Part shown: positions 41,615 through 50,183 of the stretch, piece after piece
How positions within the stretch are numbered: the stretch's first letter is position 1
Layout: each line of letters starts with the position of its first letter
Assembly (NCBI GenBank): GCA_032622095.1
Contig: CP136063.1
Location: forward strand, 33,734,987-33,798,986
Direction of reading: 5' to 3'
Length of the DNA stretch: 64,000 bases
From: Siphonodentalium dalli
Taxonomy: Eukaryota; Mollusca; Scaphopoda; Gadilida; Siphonodentaliidae
Notes under the pieces: generated by a model
Databases searched by the model: none
What the model was told of the DNA's origin: nothing
What the model saw: only the letters and a program-made list of their open reading frames with translations
Program-made: the position numbers and the translations under genes

Positions 41615-42455
41615 GGTAAGGGGTGCCCAGATCCGCGAGATAGGTAGCACCACCCGAACGAAATGAATGTGGCGTGATATATTGTCGAGAGCCGGACGTA
41701 CGCAAAGCCTGACGGAGCACGGCCCGAAACTGCGCGACTGTGAGCGGGGTCTGAGCCTGATGAGAAAGGAACAGTCCCGACCGGGAGCCACGAATGGCAA
41801 GAAATGTGGTGGCCGCGCACAGCGGGCAGATATGTGGATCAGTCGGCAGGCACGGAATGCGAGTATGAGCGGGAGGACCACATTGGTTCGTTTTAGAATG
41901 CCGGAGCCAAACGTCAATGGCGGAGCCGCTCAACGAGACATCGCGAAGAAATATAGCATGTCCAAAGTCGGCCTTGGACACAGCGGCCAGTTCCCCCACG
42001 CGGAACAGTCCAAAAAAGGCCATCGTAAAGGCAGACGTAAACAAAGCGACCTCATGGGGCGACGAGCAGATGCAAGGAAGCACGCGGAGCAAGGTGCGCA
42101 GCAAAGGTATTGTCACTGGAGCAGGACGAGAGGATGAAGGCGTCAAGCGACGGACCCCGGTCAATAGTTGGCCAATGAGGTAAGTCGAAGTGGGATCTCG
42201 CATATCCCGGAGTCGATGCTGCCGACCGATGGCAGCCAGGTAGGTGGAAATGGTTGAAGCAGAATGCTCGGAGCGATGAAGCCCCGCGATAAACCCGACG
42301 ATGGCGTGTCCCGGGAGCGGCCAGGAAACGGCCAAGCGATGCTGGTGTGCGAAATCGAGATAAGCCCGTATGGCGGTGCGATACGTGCGGTGAGTTTTTG
42401 GCGCCCGGGAGGAAGTCAAAAGCAGCGTTACATGTCGACGCAGGTCCACAGGCAC
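41544..42455 (-). CDS. Tyrosine recombinase (integrase) of the Ngaro element
   Basis: This 303-residue ORF starts just inside the RT/RNase H frame (overlap 42428-42455). It has an N-terminal SAM-like core-binding region (THRTYRTAIRAYLDFAHQHR). The catalytic Arg is in FFGLFRVGEL (about residue 157), Lys in HSKTNQC, the H-x-x-R box in ITPHSFRSGG, His/Trp in HRGRWWS, and the nucleophile Tyr in CRRYIHS near the end. All the key residues are visible, so the enzyme looks intact. It would insert the circular cDNA without target duplication. The closest relatives should be DIRS/Ngaro recombinases. Confidence 0.93.
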   Translation of the reverse strand: MPVDLRRHVTLLLTSSRAPKTHRTYRTAIRAYLDFAHQHRLAVSWPLPGHAIVGFIAGLHRSEHSASTISTYLAAIGRQHRLRDMRDPTSTYLIGQLLTGVRRLTPSSSRPAPVTIPLLRTLLRVLPCICSSPHEVALFTSAFTMAFFGLFRVGELAAVSKADFGHAIFLRDVSLSGSAIDVWLRHSKTNQCGPPAHTRIPCLPTDPHICPLCAATTFLAIRGSRSGLFLSHQAQTPLTVAQFRAVLRQALRTSGSRQYITPHSFRSGGATYLADLGTPYHAIQHRGRWWSDVCRRYIHSTSA

Positions 42456-43501
42456 CTGGGAAATTGTGTTGGCGTTCGGGCGGCGGACGGCGCCAGTCGA
42501 CGGAAACGTTTCATCTGGAAACGAGAGAGGCTGTCAGCGAGATCATTATCACGAGACGCGATCCATGAAGCAAGCAAGGAGATGTTGTGAGACAGGATCA
42601 GCAGGACCAGCTGGCGCAACAGGGCCATGAGCGGCTTGCATTTGGAAGTTTGGTCGTTGATGGCGCGGACCACGGTAATGTTATCACATTGTATATGGAG
42701 GCGATGATTCCAGAGGCGACGCCCCCAGACGCTGATGGCCACTAAGACGGGGAACATCTCGAGGACACCCATATTGCGGGTCAGGTCCAAAGCATGCCAA
42801 GGAAGGGACCACTTGCCAAAAGCCCAAAGGCCGTTGAAATAAGCGCCAAAGCCGCCGGACTGACCACCACAAGCGTCCGTGTGGAAATTGATATCGGTAT
42901 CATGGAGCCAGGTCGCAGAAGGGAAAAGGTAGATCCCATTGAATGACGTGAAGAACTGTAACCACGTGGCCAAATCGGCACGCATGCCAGAATTAATTCG
43001 GATTTTGTGATGCGGCTTAGAAAATCCCTGCAGGGCATCAATCAGGCGACGACAAAATGGGCGGCCCGGACGAACCGCCTTGCACGCAAATTGTAATGAG
43101 CCAATGAGCGACTGTATTTCACGGGCCGAGATTTTACGGCAGCGCAAAGCCATAGAGATTTTGGACTGAATAGCTGTGAGCTTCTCAGCAGGGAGACGCA
43201 CCGCGTTAGCCAACGTATCGAGTTCGAGACCAAGGTAGCAGAGCTTCGAGGTGGGCGAGACCGTTTTGTCATGAGCAATAGGTACGCCAAGATCTGAGCA
43301 AACGCGATGAAACATGTCAAGACTGTCTGAGGCCTGGGACGTGGCTGGCGAACCACAGAACAGGAAGTCATCGCAGTAGTGCAAGATGTGTGGGTTGCCG
43401 GACCGCTGCTTAACAACCCATTCCAAAAATGTCGAGAATTTTTCAAAAGTTGCGCACGACACGCTGCAGCCGAAAGGTAAGCATTTGTCGAAATAATACA
43501 T
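42428..43501 (-). CDS. Reverse transcriptase C-terminal part and RNase H
   Basis: Starts within RT at YYFDKCLPFGCS. It contains the catalytic box ILHYCDDFLFCG (Y-x-D-D), followed by the RNase H domain: DINFHTDACGGQSGGFGAYF (first Asp), GVLEMFPVLVAI (Glu), HIQCDNITVVRAIN (Asp) and ASRDNDLADSLSR (last Asp). The region that should lie between the upstream SPLGLVPKH block and YYFDKCLPFG (RT fingers and motif A) is missing, so about 70-80 residues of RT were deleted and the join is out of frame. The ORF continues into the recombinase start. Confidence 0.9.
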   Translation of the reverse strand: MYYFDKCLPFGCSVSCATFEKFSTFLEWVVKQRSGNPHILHYCDDFLFCGSPATSQASDSLDMFHRVCSDLGVPIAHDKTVSPTSKLCYLGLELDTLANAVRLPAEKLTAIQSKISMALRCRKISAREIQSLIGSLQFACKAVRPGRPFCRRLIDALQGFSKPHHKIRINSGMRADLATWLQFFTSFNGIYLFPSATWLHDTDINFHTDACGGQSGGFGAYFNGLWAFGKWSLPWHALDLTRNMGVLEMFPVLVAISVWGRRLWNHRLHIQCDNITVVRAINDQTSKCKPLMALLRQLVLLILSHNISLLASWIASRDNDLADSLSRFQMKRFRRLAPSAARTPTQFPRCLWTCVDM

Positions 43502-43524
43502 GTCGTCCAGTTTAATGAGTCAGG

Positions 43525-44025
43525 TTAATGTTTAGGCACCAGTCCAAGCGGCGACACGCGGAGCGTTGGAATTGGACGAGCGCAGAAAGGACCAGCAATG
43601 CGACCAAGGCGAACTTCCTTAAGGATCTTTTCCCGGACGACCTCGGGACGGTCACGAGCAGACTTGAGGTTCGGAACGTCAGTTGGCAGACGCGGGCCAG
43701 TATAATGGAGTGGAAAACCATGAGTAAAACCGAACCGGAGTTCCCGCGCGACTTGGTGGCGAGGGTACTTCCCAAGCCACCAACACAAATAGTCAAGATT
43801 AACGGCGGAAGGGGCGAGCTGGTAGACGCTGCTGGCGACCGCCGCGGGCTGAGCGGCGAAAGTCTTGTCCATGGGCAGCGGTTGCGGCATGAGGCTCTGA
43901 GCAGATGTTGCAGATGTGTCGAAAACGACAGTTTGGCCAGGAGCAGCGGCCGGCGTTGAATTCAAAACAGACGGGACTGGGACGGCCCGGACGCGTGGGA
44001 AAATTGTCCGCACGCCCGGAGGCAC
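43525..44025 (-). pseudogene. Pol N-terminal piece (RT connection)
   Basis: Overlaps the Gag end in another frame. It ends in LYCWWLGKYP-like and ARPIPTLRVSPLGLVPKH text, the block directly before RT in DIRS/Ngaro polyproteins. Then it meets a stop at the deletion junction (about 43520). Confidence 0.75.
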
Positions 44026-45045
44026 GAACCGGAGGCGGAGTCGGCTGCGGAGGTTGCCGAACCTGGGGCGTCATGACCAGCAGCCAAATGTTAGGGTCGA
44101 TGGTCTCCCAAGGAGTAGCTGTATTACCATCCCACTTCAACCGAAATTGGGTATCGTACACCCGCCAGGCAGATCCCCCACATTTAGCAGCCGCCCAACG
44201 AATTGTGCGCAGGTAACGCAAAAGGGGATGGGCCGAGGATTCAGGGGGAACGTCGAGGTACACCGAAATGAAAGTGAGAAAAGCATCGGCCCACGAGTCA
44301 ACAGACGTTATTGGAGCAGCATGCCCGCTTGGCGCAACGCGGATTCGCCCGGAAGCAGAGACAACCAACTGATGGGGGTCAACTGTATGAATAGAGGCGG
44401 CGGGTTCCTGCAGCTGATCCAAATTGATAAAATCGCCCCGGAAAATTTTGTCGCGAATAGATCGGGAAACGTGAGAGCCATAGCCGTCTGCCGCCGGGGA
44501 GACCAGCGAGGATGGAAAACTATAAAGGCATTACCCGGATCAGTTCTGTCTCTTGCCGGAGCGTTCGGTCGGTGTATCACTGAAGCCACACGGGAATCCT
44601 CGCGGCGGCGGAGAGAAGTGGAGCTGTCATCAGAACTGCTGCGTCGACGGGTCGACAAAGGAGACGCTGATGGTGACCTGGATCCACAGCGCGGAAACTT
44701 GGGGCGCGGAGAACAATCCTGTCGGCGACTAGCCTGGCGACGAGACTGACGACTGGGCTGACGACGAGGCTGACGAACAGGATCGCGGCCACGAGAATGG
44801 GAAACCCGGCCACGGGAGGCGCGGCAACCCCGTCCAGAGCCACGAGCAGGCCTGCCACGCGAATGCTGTCCACGGCCGCGCACCCGTGAATCAGCCACAG
44901 ATGACACACTGGCCGAAACCCGAGAAGAAGGCCTAACACGGTCACTGGAAGCAGGACCAGCACGAGACGAGCTGGCAGACGCATCATGGCGACTGCTACG
45001 AGACGAACGGTCGCGGGCCCGACCGCGAGATCCCGTACGAACCAT
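43799..45045 (-). pseudogene. Gag of the Ngaro element, one frameshift
   Basis: The N-terminal part (from MVRTGSRGRARDRSS at about 45045) is extremely Ser/Arg-rich, with RS and SRG repeats. The frame changes near 44430. The C-terminal part (43799-44422) has the conserved helical region (DSWADAFLTFISVYLDVPPE, YDTQFRLKW) and a CCCH-like finger (CFEFNAGRCSWPNCRFRHIC, about residues 155-174 of that piece). Gag packages the element RNA; the finger binds it. Confidence 0.82.
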
Positions 45046-45263
45046 ATGAGAAATATGTGATTGCCACCGAACGACAAACACAAACAGGGAAACACGTGCG
45101 CGACCCACGAAAATAGGTAACGCCGACGGAACAGGACGCAGACAGAACGCACAAGGAACAAGATGATAGACGAATAAATTAAGGCTGGCGAAGAAACACG
45201 GTGACGGATGGAAACAGATATGAATTTGACGACACACAACCGAGCGCGATGCGTAAAATTCAA

Positions 45264-45550
45264 GAGTGGCCTGCTTTTTCAGTTACCGGAAGGAGGCAGC
45301 ATTCAATGAAATTCCATTGAATTTCCACATCTAAATGTCCTAAATGATAAATCATAGTATATAACAAATTCTAAAACATACGCCCTCGCCTCGGAATGAA
45401 GGACGTGTATATAATTTCAGGCGGCGCTGGTTACGAACATAAATTAATAGTCCGGGGAAAATAATAAAATATATAGATGATAATGGCATCATGCATAATA
45501 CTATAGTATCAAATGATAACGATGTAAATGATCAATTTAATCATTCTAAA
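45264..45550. other. Short AT-rich spacer
   Basis: No gene seen. It ends in two tandem TCTAAA copies (45545-45556), the second of which is the left target duplication of the palindromic element. Confidence 0.5.
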
Positions 45551-45556
45551 TCTAAA
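45551..45556. repeat. Left 6-bp target duplication TCTAAA
   Basis: Matches 51670-51675 immediately outside the other end of the palindrome. Confidence 0.7.
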
Positions 45557-45769
45557 TGATGATACCGGGCCCGTTTGGTTGCAAATCAGGAACGATAACT
45601 CTATTCTCTGCAGTACTACCGTCGGTGTTTGACCTATATTCTCCGCCCACGCGTCGGTCTATTTGTATACCGGTTGGACATGTCCGGACATGACCCGCTG
45701 GTTATATCCAGATTTCTCCATATGAATGGTATATTATCTACATGTATATCACGTGATGATCTCGGTGGG

Positions 45770-45905
45770 GTAGCTTCAGTCTTGAATATTAAAGGGACAC
45801 TAGGCTCTCACTGGGGATGATTATTAAAGTGACACTCACTATGGATGAATGTTAAAGTAACACATGGCGCACACTGTGGGATAATGTTAAAGTGACACTC
45901 GCATT
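45770..45905. repeat. Short repeats with TTAAAGTGACAC (left arm)
   Basis: ttaaagggacacta, ttaaagtgacactc, ttaaagtaacacat and ttaaagtgacactc follow at about 35-45 bp spacing. The mirror copy is at 51321-51456. Confidence 0.75.
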
Positions 45906-45906
45906 G

Positions 45907-46120
45907 AAAACTTCCAAAAAGTTCAAAAAGGTCAAAAAGTTCAAAAAGTTCAAAAAGTTCAAAAAGTTCAAAAATTTCAAAAACTTCAAAAAGTTCAAAA
46001 AGTTCAAAAATTTCAAAAACTTACAAAATTTCAAAAATTTCGAAAAACTTCAAAAACTTCAAAAACTTCACAAATTTCACAAATTTCACAAATTTCAAAA
46101 AACTTCAAAAATTAAACTAA
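45907..46120. repeat. 9-bp minisatellite (left arm)
   Basis: Repeats of AAAAAGTTC and variants (AAAAATTTC, AAAAACTTC, ACAAATTTC). It produces a spurious KFKKFKK reading frame. Mirror at 51106-51319. Confidence 0.9.
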
Positions 46121-46187
46121 ATTCAGGATTTAGTCATAAATGTGACCCGCTATATCAAATCCAGTCGGAAGTCGGGATTTTTTTTAT

Positions 46188-46219
46188 CCTGTGCCAATGC
46201 ATTCTCTTATATATGCGAG
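46188..46219 (-). promoter_or_regulatory. 32-nt TATA-containing motif (left arm, outer copy)
   Basis: The minus strand begins CTCGCATATATAAGAGAATG and ends CATTGGCACAGG. It is identical to 48369-48400 on the plus strand. Related copies lie at 16551-16582 and near 14214. Mirror at 51007-51038. Confidence 0.65.
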
Positions 46220-46227
46220 TCGACCAG

Positions 46228-46346
46228 CCGCCCGCGGCGGCGGCGGCGGCTGTAATGCGCATGTCAACGCCGCGCCGCCGGCGGCGGCGGCGGCAACTAC
46301 ATAATCCTATGGCATGCAAAGAAATTGGCGGCGGCGGCGGTTAAGG
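46228..46346. repeat. GGC-rich module 1 (left arm)
   Basis: (GGC)n around TGTAATGCGCATGTCAACGC, then ggcggcggcggttaaggatt and tagtca. A second version lies at 47208-47302. It holds an NRF1-like GCGCATG. Mirror at 50880-50998. Confidence 0.75.
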
Positions 46347-46352
46347 ATTTAG

Positions 46353-46760
46353 TCAGTGATGATACTGTTGTTGTTGGTGGTGGTGTTGTTGTTGTTGGTG
46401 TTGTTGTTGTTGTTGGTGTTGTTGTTGTTGTTGTTGGTGGTGGTGTTGTTGTTGTTGTTGGTGTTGTTGTTGTTGTTGTTGGTGTTGTTGTTGTTGTTGT
46501 TGTGGCTGATGATACTGTTGTTGTTGTTGTTGTTGTTGTTGTTGGTGTTGTTGTTGTTGTTGTGGCTGATGATACTGTTGTTGTTGTTGGTGTTGTTGTT
46601 GTTGTTGTTGTTGGTGTTGTTGGTGTTGTTGTGGCTGATGATACTGTTGTTGTTGTTGTTGTTGTTGTTGTTCTGAAGGCGTGTGTTTAACTTTGATATG
46701 ACGCTTCAAACTATCTTGCCAAGCATAGACACTTAAGCACTCTTCACATTGATACTTCAT
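46353..46760 (-). CDS. C2H2 zinc-finger protein with poly-Q/H tail (left arm)
   Basis: This 135-residue ORF begins MKYQCEECLSVYAWQDSLKR. It has one complete C2H2 finger (C-x2-C-x12-H-x4-H, residues 5-25). After HTPSE come about 100 residues of Gln and His with periodic QQYHQPQQ units, encoded by CAA/CAC repeats. A TATATAAATA box (46805-46814) lies 45 bp upstream on the same strand. A single finger plus a low-complexity tail suggests a DNA- or RNA-binding factor with a condensation-prone tail. It has one more Gln than its mirror copy. Identification of the finger is sure; function is not. Confidence 0.65.
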   Translation of the reverse strand: MKYQCEECLSVYAWQDSLKRHIKVKHTPSEQQQQQQQQQYHQPQQHQQHQQQQQQQHQQQQQYHQPQQQQQHQQQQQQQQQQYHQPQQQQQQHQQQQQQHQQQQQHHHQQQQQQHQQQQQHQQQQHHHQQQQYHH

Positions 46761-46804
46761 TTTCCTATATAATCAGTGAAATCGAGCGTTCTTCTATGCA
46801 CCTA

Positions 46805-46814
46805 TATTTATATA
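46805..46814 (-). promoter_or_regulatory. TATA box for C2H2 gene (left arm)
   Basis: TATATAAATA on the minus strand, 45-54 nt upstream of the ATG at 46760. Mirror at 50412-50421. Confidence 0.6.
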
Positions 46815-46841
46815 GAACAGAAACAAGGGAAACGTGGTGGA

Positions 46842-47042
46842 CTAGTTAACTAGTTCAGGCTGTCGTTCACAACGTCTCTTAGTGTTGTTTGTACTGGATA
46901 CAAATTTATCACATTGGCTACAATACAACCTACCTATCCAAATGTCAATGCAATTATGAGTGAATTCAATATGAGAGTATATATATAAGCATTTGTATCG
47001 GCATCTCGTGAATCTATCGAAATATCTTACTTCTCTTTCCAA
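46842..47042 (-). CDS. Small hypothetical ORF (left arm), 66 aa
   Basis: MEREVRYFDRFTRCRYKCLY ... GRLYCSQCDKFVSS. It has a CxxC pair and scattered Cys/His that could be half a zinc finger. It lies just upstream of the C2H2 gene TATA box. It may be chance; perfect preservation in the mirror copy says nothing because the arms are identical throughout. Confidence 0.25.
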   Translation of the reverse strand: MEREVRYFDRFTRCRYKCLYIYSHIEFTHNCIDIWIGRLYCSQCDKFVSSTNNTKRRCERQPELVN

Positions 47043-47207
47043 ATTGCGTAATAATTATGTTGAGGTTCAGTGGGTACGTCCTATATATCCAGCTGAAGGC
47101 AGAATGGACAATTGCTTCATCTGATGTACAGTTAGTTTGAATCAGTAAACATATGCACATGATTGTGTCTGTGCAACTTGAAACAATACAATTAAAATCT
47201 GGTCGTT

Positions 47208-47302
47208 TTCGGCGGCGGCCGTAATGCGCATGTCAACGCCACGCCGCCGGCGGCGGCGGCGGTGGCGGCGGCGGCGGCGGCGGCGGCGGTTAAGGATTTA
47301 GT
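47208..47302. repeat. GGC-rich module 2 (left arm)
   Basis: ggcggcggccgtaatgcgca, tgtcaacgccacgccgccgg, then a (GGC)n run and ggttaaggatttagtca. Mirror at 49924-50018. Confidence 0.75.
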
Positions 47303-47439
47303 CACAAATATGGCTTGTTTCCATTCATCGGAAAACTATGGGGGTAAGGTGGTGAGCGCCACCGAAAAAAGCAAGTGAGCGAGGGAAAAAAGAGAAAAAT
47401 AACATGACAAGTGGTACATAGCGCAATTTATTATATTAA

Positions 47440-47524
47440 CTATTCACTGTCACTTTCGTCCGAATTGTCATCACTTTCGTCAGATGTGTCATTTGTTTCG
47501 TCCATGAACTTTTCTAGCAATGGT
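47440..47524 (-). CDS. Candidate acidic terminal exon (left arm)
   Basis: On the minus strand after an AT tract and ACAG, a frame reads PLLEKFMDETNDTSDESDDN, then SDESDSE and stop. An AATAAA follows within 10 nt. It looks like an acidic C-terminal tail, possibly spliced to the Bcl-2-like ORF upstream. Mirror at 49702-49786. Speculative. Confidence 0.3.
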
Positions 47525-47530
47525 CTGTAC

Positions 47531-47534
<4 letters not shown>

Positions 47535-47574
<40 letters not shown>
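47535..47574. repeat. AT microsatellite (left arm)
   Basis: (AT)n followed by acacacaca. Mirror at 49652-49691. Confidence 0.9.
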
Positions 47575-47579
<5 letters not shown>

Positions 47580-47586
47580 ATTGATA

Positions 47587-48198
47587 TTAATATGTTTGCC
47601 AATAATTTACACATCCATGAATCGATCTGAAAACATTATGGTTCATTGTCAACATTTTTGACGAGTAGTTGTCAATATTTAGACATTCCTGGAAGAAATT
47701 ATCCCAACTGCCTTCCCGTTCGACCCATTGGTCAGTGTATAATGTCACGATAGTGTGTGCCCATTGCACAATTTCGCTGACCAATGAGAAGTCGTTGTCT
47801 TTGTATGCTTTTAAACACATTTTTCCTGTGAACAGGAATGCAGCCATTATTCTCTCCCATGTGTAGGGGCCATCTTCCCGAAATATATTGTCCAACAAGT
47901 CACTAAATATATAGGGAAAATGATCCCTATCGTAATTGTCCAATTTCCCTGTCAGCTCATTTAACAGCCACATGTTATAATTTTCCATCTGTTGAAGTAT
48001 TCTTCTTGTGCAGTCACGTATTTCATCTAACTCTGATAAATAAAAGTTATTAGTGTCTGGGTAATGAAAGCCGTTTCTCAGAATGATATGCCTGACATAA
48101 CTTTTCATCAAATATTTCGTAACTGCGCCAACTTCCATACTGTTCAATTTCTTGAGCTGTGTATCCATTATTATTTTTTTCCCTTCTATGTCAGACAT
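47587..48198 (-). CDS. Bcl-2-family protein (left arm copy)
   Basis: The 203-residue protein is identical to the right-arm copy. BH1: FREDGPYTWERIMAAFLFTG (residues 106-125), matching the FRDGVNWGRIVAFFxFGG pattern. BH2: QWVEREGSWDNFFQEC (157-172), matching WIQEnGGWDxF. A BH3-like helix is at about 64-78 (TRRILQQMENYNMWL), where the usual Gly-Asp is Glu-Asn. Proteins of this fold bind BH3 peptides of BAX/BAK-type killers at mitochondria and usually block apoptosis; direction here is not provable. There is no hydrophobic tail anchor: the frame ends VNYWQTY. Compare the candidate acidic exon downstream. Confidence 0.82.
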   Translation of the reverse strand: MSDIEGKKIIMDTQLKKLNSMEVGAVTKYLMKSYVRHIILRNGFHYPDTNNFYLSELDEIRDCTRRILQQMENYNMWLLNELTGKLDNYDRDHFPYIFSDLLDNIFREDGPYTWERIMAAFLFTGKMCLKAYKDNDFSLVSEIVQWAHTIVTLYTDQWVEREGSWDNFFQECLNIDNYSSKMLTMNHNVFRSIHGCVNYWQTY

Positions 48199-48368
48199 AA
48201 AATATCAACAGTCCCTTTATTATGTTGAGTCAGCTAACCAATCAAAATGCATGATATTAACGTGTTCCGACATGTTTCATTTCTAATTTTAGATGTTAAA
48301 TGTGCCGACATTGTTCTTTGTTGTTGTAAAAAAATTGGCGCGCGTGCGGCCCCCAATATATAGGTCGC

Positions 48369-48400
48369 CTCGCATATATAAGAGAATGCATTGGCACAGG
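48369..48400 (+). promoter_or_regulatory. 32-nt TATA-containing motif (left arm, inner copy)
   Basis: Begins CTCGCATATATAAGAGAATG on the plus strand, facing the spacer. It is an exact inverted partner of 46188-46219. Confidence 0.6.
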
Positions 48401-48447
48401 GCATAACTGTAACCATCACAATGTGGTCAATGAACCGGTTCCAATGA

Positions 48448-48778
48448 TATCCATATTTGTATGGTGTTATTGATACAGACCGAAGATATTTTAGGCTGTT
48501 GAAGCTTTATTTGGGCGTTTTTGGCCGTTTTGTTGGGAAAAGGGTTAATCTAAAAGGCTGAAAGCATGGTTTCTGACCTGTTTGTACAGCGCAGCCAATG
48601 CAATGGCTTGTTATTGCGAAAAGTCTTTTAATATATAGTGTCCTGCAATACCTGGTGCCATGCACCCAGATTGCAGTCTTATAACACTGAAAGTTGATGA
48701 TATGAAAGCCAGGGCTTTGGATTTATTGTTGATAATAAGTCCCTTTATATGCAGTAATGAAATATGGCTTGTTGCCAT
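48448..48778. other. Unique spacer of the palindrome
   Basis: 331 bp without mirrored sequence. It contains gggaaaagggttaatct (TTAA next to a CCC-like complement) and no convincing ORF. Its uniqueness lets reads be anchored across the centre. Confidence 0.8.
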
Positions 48779-48825
48779 TCATTGGAACCGGTTCATTGAC
48801 CACATTGTGATGGTTACAGTTATGC

Positions 48826-48857
48826 CCTGTGCCAATGCATTCTCTTATATATGCGAG
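48826..48857 (-). promoter_or_regulatory. 32-nt TATA-containing motif (right arm, inner copy)
   Basis: Mirror of 48369-48400; the TATATAAG strand faces the spacer. Confidence 0.6.
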
Positions 48858-48983
48858 GCGACCTATATATTGGGGGCCGCACGCGCGCCAATTTTTTTAC
48901 AACAACAAAGAACAATGTCGGCACATTTAACATCTAAAATTAGAAATGAAACATGTCGGAACACGTTAATATCATGCATTTTG

Positions 48984-49010
48984 ATTGGTTAGCTGACTCA
49001 ACATAATAAA
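48984..49010 (+). promoter_or_regulatory. Putative Bcl-2-like gene promoter elements
   Basis: Inverted CCAAT (ATTGG, near 48984-48988), AP-1 consensus TGACTCA (48994-49000) and AT-rich ataataaa lie 20-45 bp before the ATG at 49028. The mirror copy lies at 48216-48242. Individual short sites can occur by chance. Confidence 0.4.
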
Positions 49011-49027
49011 GGGACTGTTGATATTTT

Positions 49028-49639
49028 ATGTCTGACATAGAAGGGAAAAAAATAATAATGGATACACAGCTCAAGAAATTGAACAGTATGGAAGTTGGCG
49101 CAGTTACGAAATATTTGATGAAAAGTTATGTCAGGCATATCATTCTGAGAAACGGCTTTCATTACCCAGACACTAATAACTTTTATTTATCAGAGTTAGA
49201 TGAAATACGTGACTGCACAAGAAGAATACTTCAACAGATGGAAAATTATAACATGTGGCTGTTAAATGAGCTGACAGGGAAATTGGACAATTACGATAGG
49301 GATCATTTTCCCTATATATTTAGTGACTTGTTGGACAATATATTTCGGGAAGATGGCCCCTACACATGGGAGAGAATAATGGCTGCATTCCTGTTCACAG
49401 GAAAAATGTGTTTAAAAGCATACAAAGACAACGACTTCTCATTGGTCAGCGAAATTGTGCAATGGGCACACACTATCGTGACATTATACACTGACCAATG
49501 GGTCGAACGGGAAGGCAGTTGGGATAATTTCTTCCAGGAATGTCTAAATATTGACAACTACTCGTCAAAAATGTTGACAATGAACCATAATGTTTTCAGA
49601 TCGATTCATGGATGTGTAAATTATTGGCAAACATATTAA
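49028..49639 (+). CDS. Bcl-2-family protein (right arm copy)
   Basis: Same 203-residue product as 47587-48198, reading outward. The start is the first Met; a second Met at residue 11 is possible. BH1 (106-125) and BH2 (157-172) are well kept, including the central Trp-x-Arg and Gly-Ser-Trp residues. The BH3 Gly-Asp is replaced and no C-terminal membrane anchor is encoded in this frame. A potential donor (gtaaat near 49615) followed by the acidic exon at 49702-49786 could give an alternative C terminus. Because both copies are identical, either recent duplication, gene conversion or assembly duplication applies. Confidence 0.82.
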   Translation: MSDIEGKKIIMDTQLKKLNSMEVGAVTKYLMKSYVRHIILRNGFHYPDTNNFYLSELDEIRDCTRRILQQMENYNMWLLNELTGKLDNYDRDHFPYIFSDLLDNIFREDGPYTWERIMAAFLFTGKMCLKAYKDNDFSLVSEIVQWAHTIVTLYTDQWVEREGSWDNFFQECLNIDNYSSKMLTMNHNVFRSIHGCVNYWQTY

Positions 49640-49646
49640 TATCAAT

Positions 49647-49651
<5 letters not shown>

Positions 49652-49691
<40 letters not shown>
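49652..49691. repeat. AT microsatellite (right arm)
   Basis: Mirror of 47535-47574. Confidence 0.9.
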
Positions 49692-49695
<4 letters not shown>

Positions 49696-49701
49696 GTACA
49701 G

Positions 49702-49786
49702 ACCATTGCTAGAAAAGTTCATGGACGAAACAAATGACACATCTGACGAAAGTGATGACAATTCGGACGAAAGTGACAGTGAATAG
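49702..49786 (+). CDS. Candidate acidic terminal exon (right arm)
   Basis: Mirror of 47440-47524. Acceptor-like ACAG is at 49698-49701, stop TAG at 49784-49786 and AATAAA near 49793. It could be a chance acidic frame. Confidence 0.3.
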
Positions 49787-49923
49787 TTAATATAATAAAT
49801 TGCGCTATGTACCACTTGTCATGTTATTTTTCTCTTTTTTCCCTCGCTCACTTGCTTTTTTCGGTGGCGCTCACCACCTTACCCCCATAGTTTTCCGATG
49901 AATGGAAACAAGCCATATTTGTG

Positions 49924-50018
49924 ACTAAATCCTTAACCGCCGCCGCCGCCGCCGCCGCCGCCACCGCCGCCGCCGCCGGCGGCGTGGCGTTGACATGCGC
50001 ATTACGGCCGCCGCCGAA
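49924..50018. repeat. GGC-rich module 2 (right arm)
   Basis: Mirror of 47208-47302. Confidence 0.75.
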
Positions 50019-50183
50019 AACGACCAGATTTTAATTGTATTGTTTCAAGTTGCACAGACACAATCATGTGCATATGTTTACTGATTCAAACTAACTGTAC
50101 ATCAGATGAAGCAATTGTCCATTCTGCCTTCAGCTGGATATATAGGACGTACCCACTGAACCTCAACATAATTATTACGCAAT

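Larger units (their letters stand above)
40350..45263 (-). mobile_element. Ngaro/DIRS-type tyrosine-recombinase retrotransposon
   Basis: On the minus strand, in order: Gag, RT and RNase H, tyrosine recombinase, SGNH hydrolase. This set and order identify a DIRS-order element; the SGNH hydrolase points to the Ngaro group. The region is visibly richer in GC than its surroundings. The typical split direct repeats could not be located by eye, so the outer limits are approximate. RT is damaged, so this copy is not autonomous. Confidence 0.87.
45557..48447 (+). repeat. Left arm of the palindrome
   Basis: Reverse complement of 48779-51669. The inner border is at accggttccaatga, after which the arms diverge. 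Confidence 0.95.

Noticed and set aside
41217-44749. Long plus-strand frames across the Ngaro element
   Set aside because: They are shadows of GC-rich minus-strand genes with recognised domains.
45892-46344. 150-codon KFKKFKK frame and its mirror
   Set aside because: A product of the 9-bp AAAAAGTTC repeat running into GC-rich repeats; no start context or domain.
46325-46690. Open frames rich in Val or Leu across the poly-Q tract
   Set aside because: They are antisense or shifted readings of the CAA/CAC repeat that encodes the Gln/His tail; the same applies at 50536-50898.
47340-47400. Resemblance of gtaaggtggtgagcgcc to the Polinton end AGTAAGGTGAGCGC
   Set aside because: Only about ten bases agree and the following sequence differs, so I treat it as chance.
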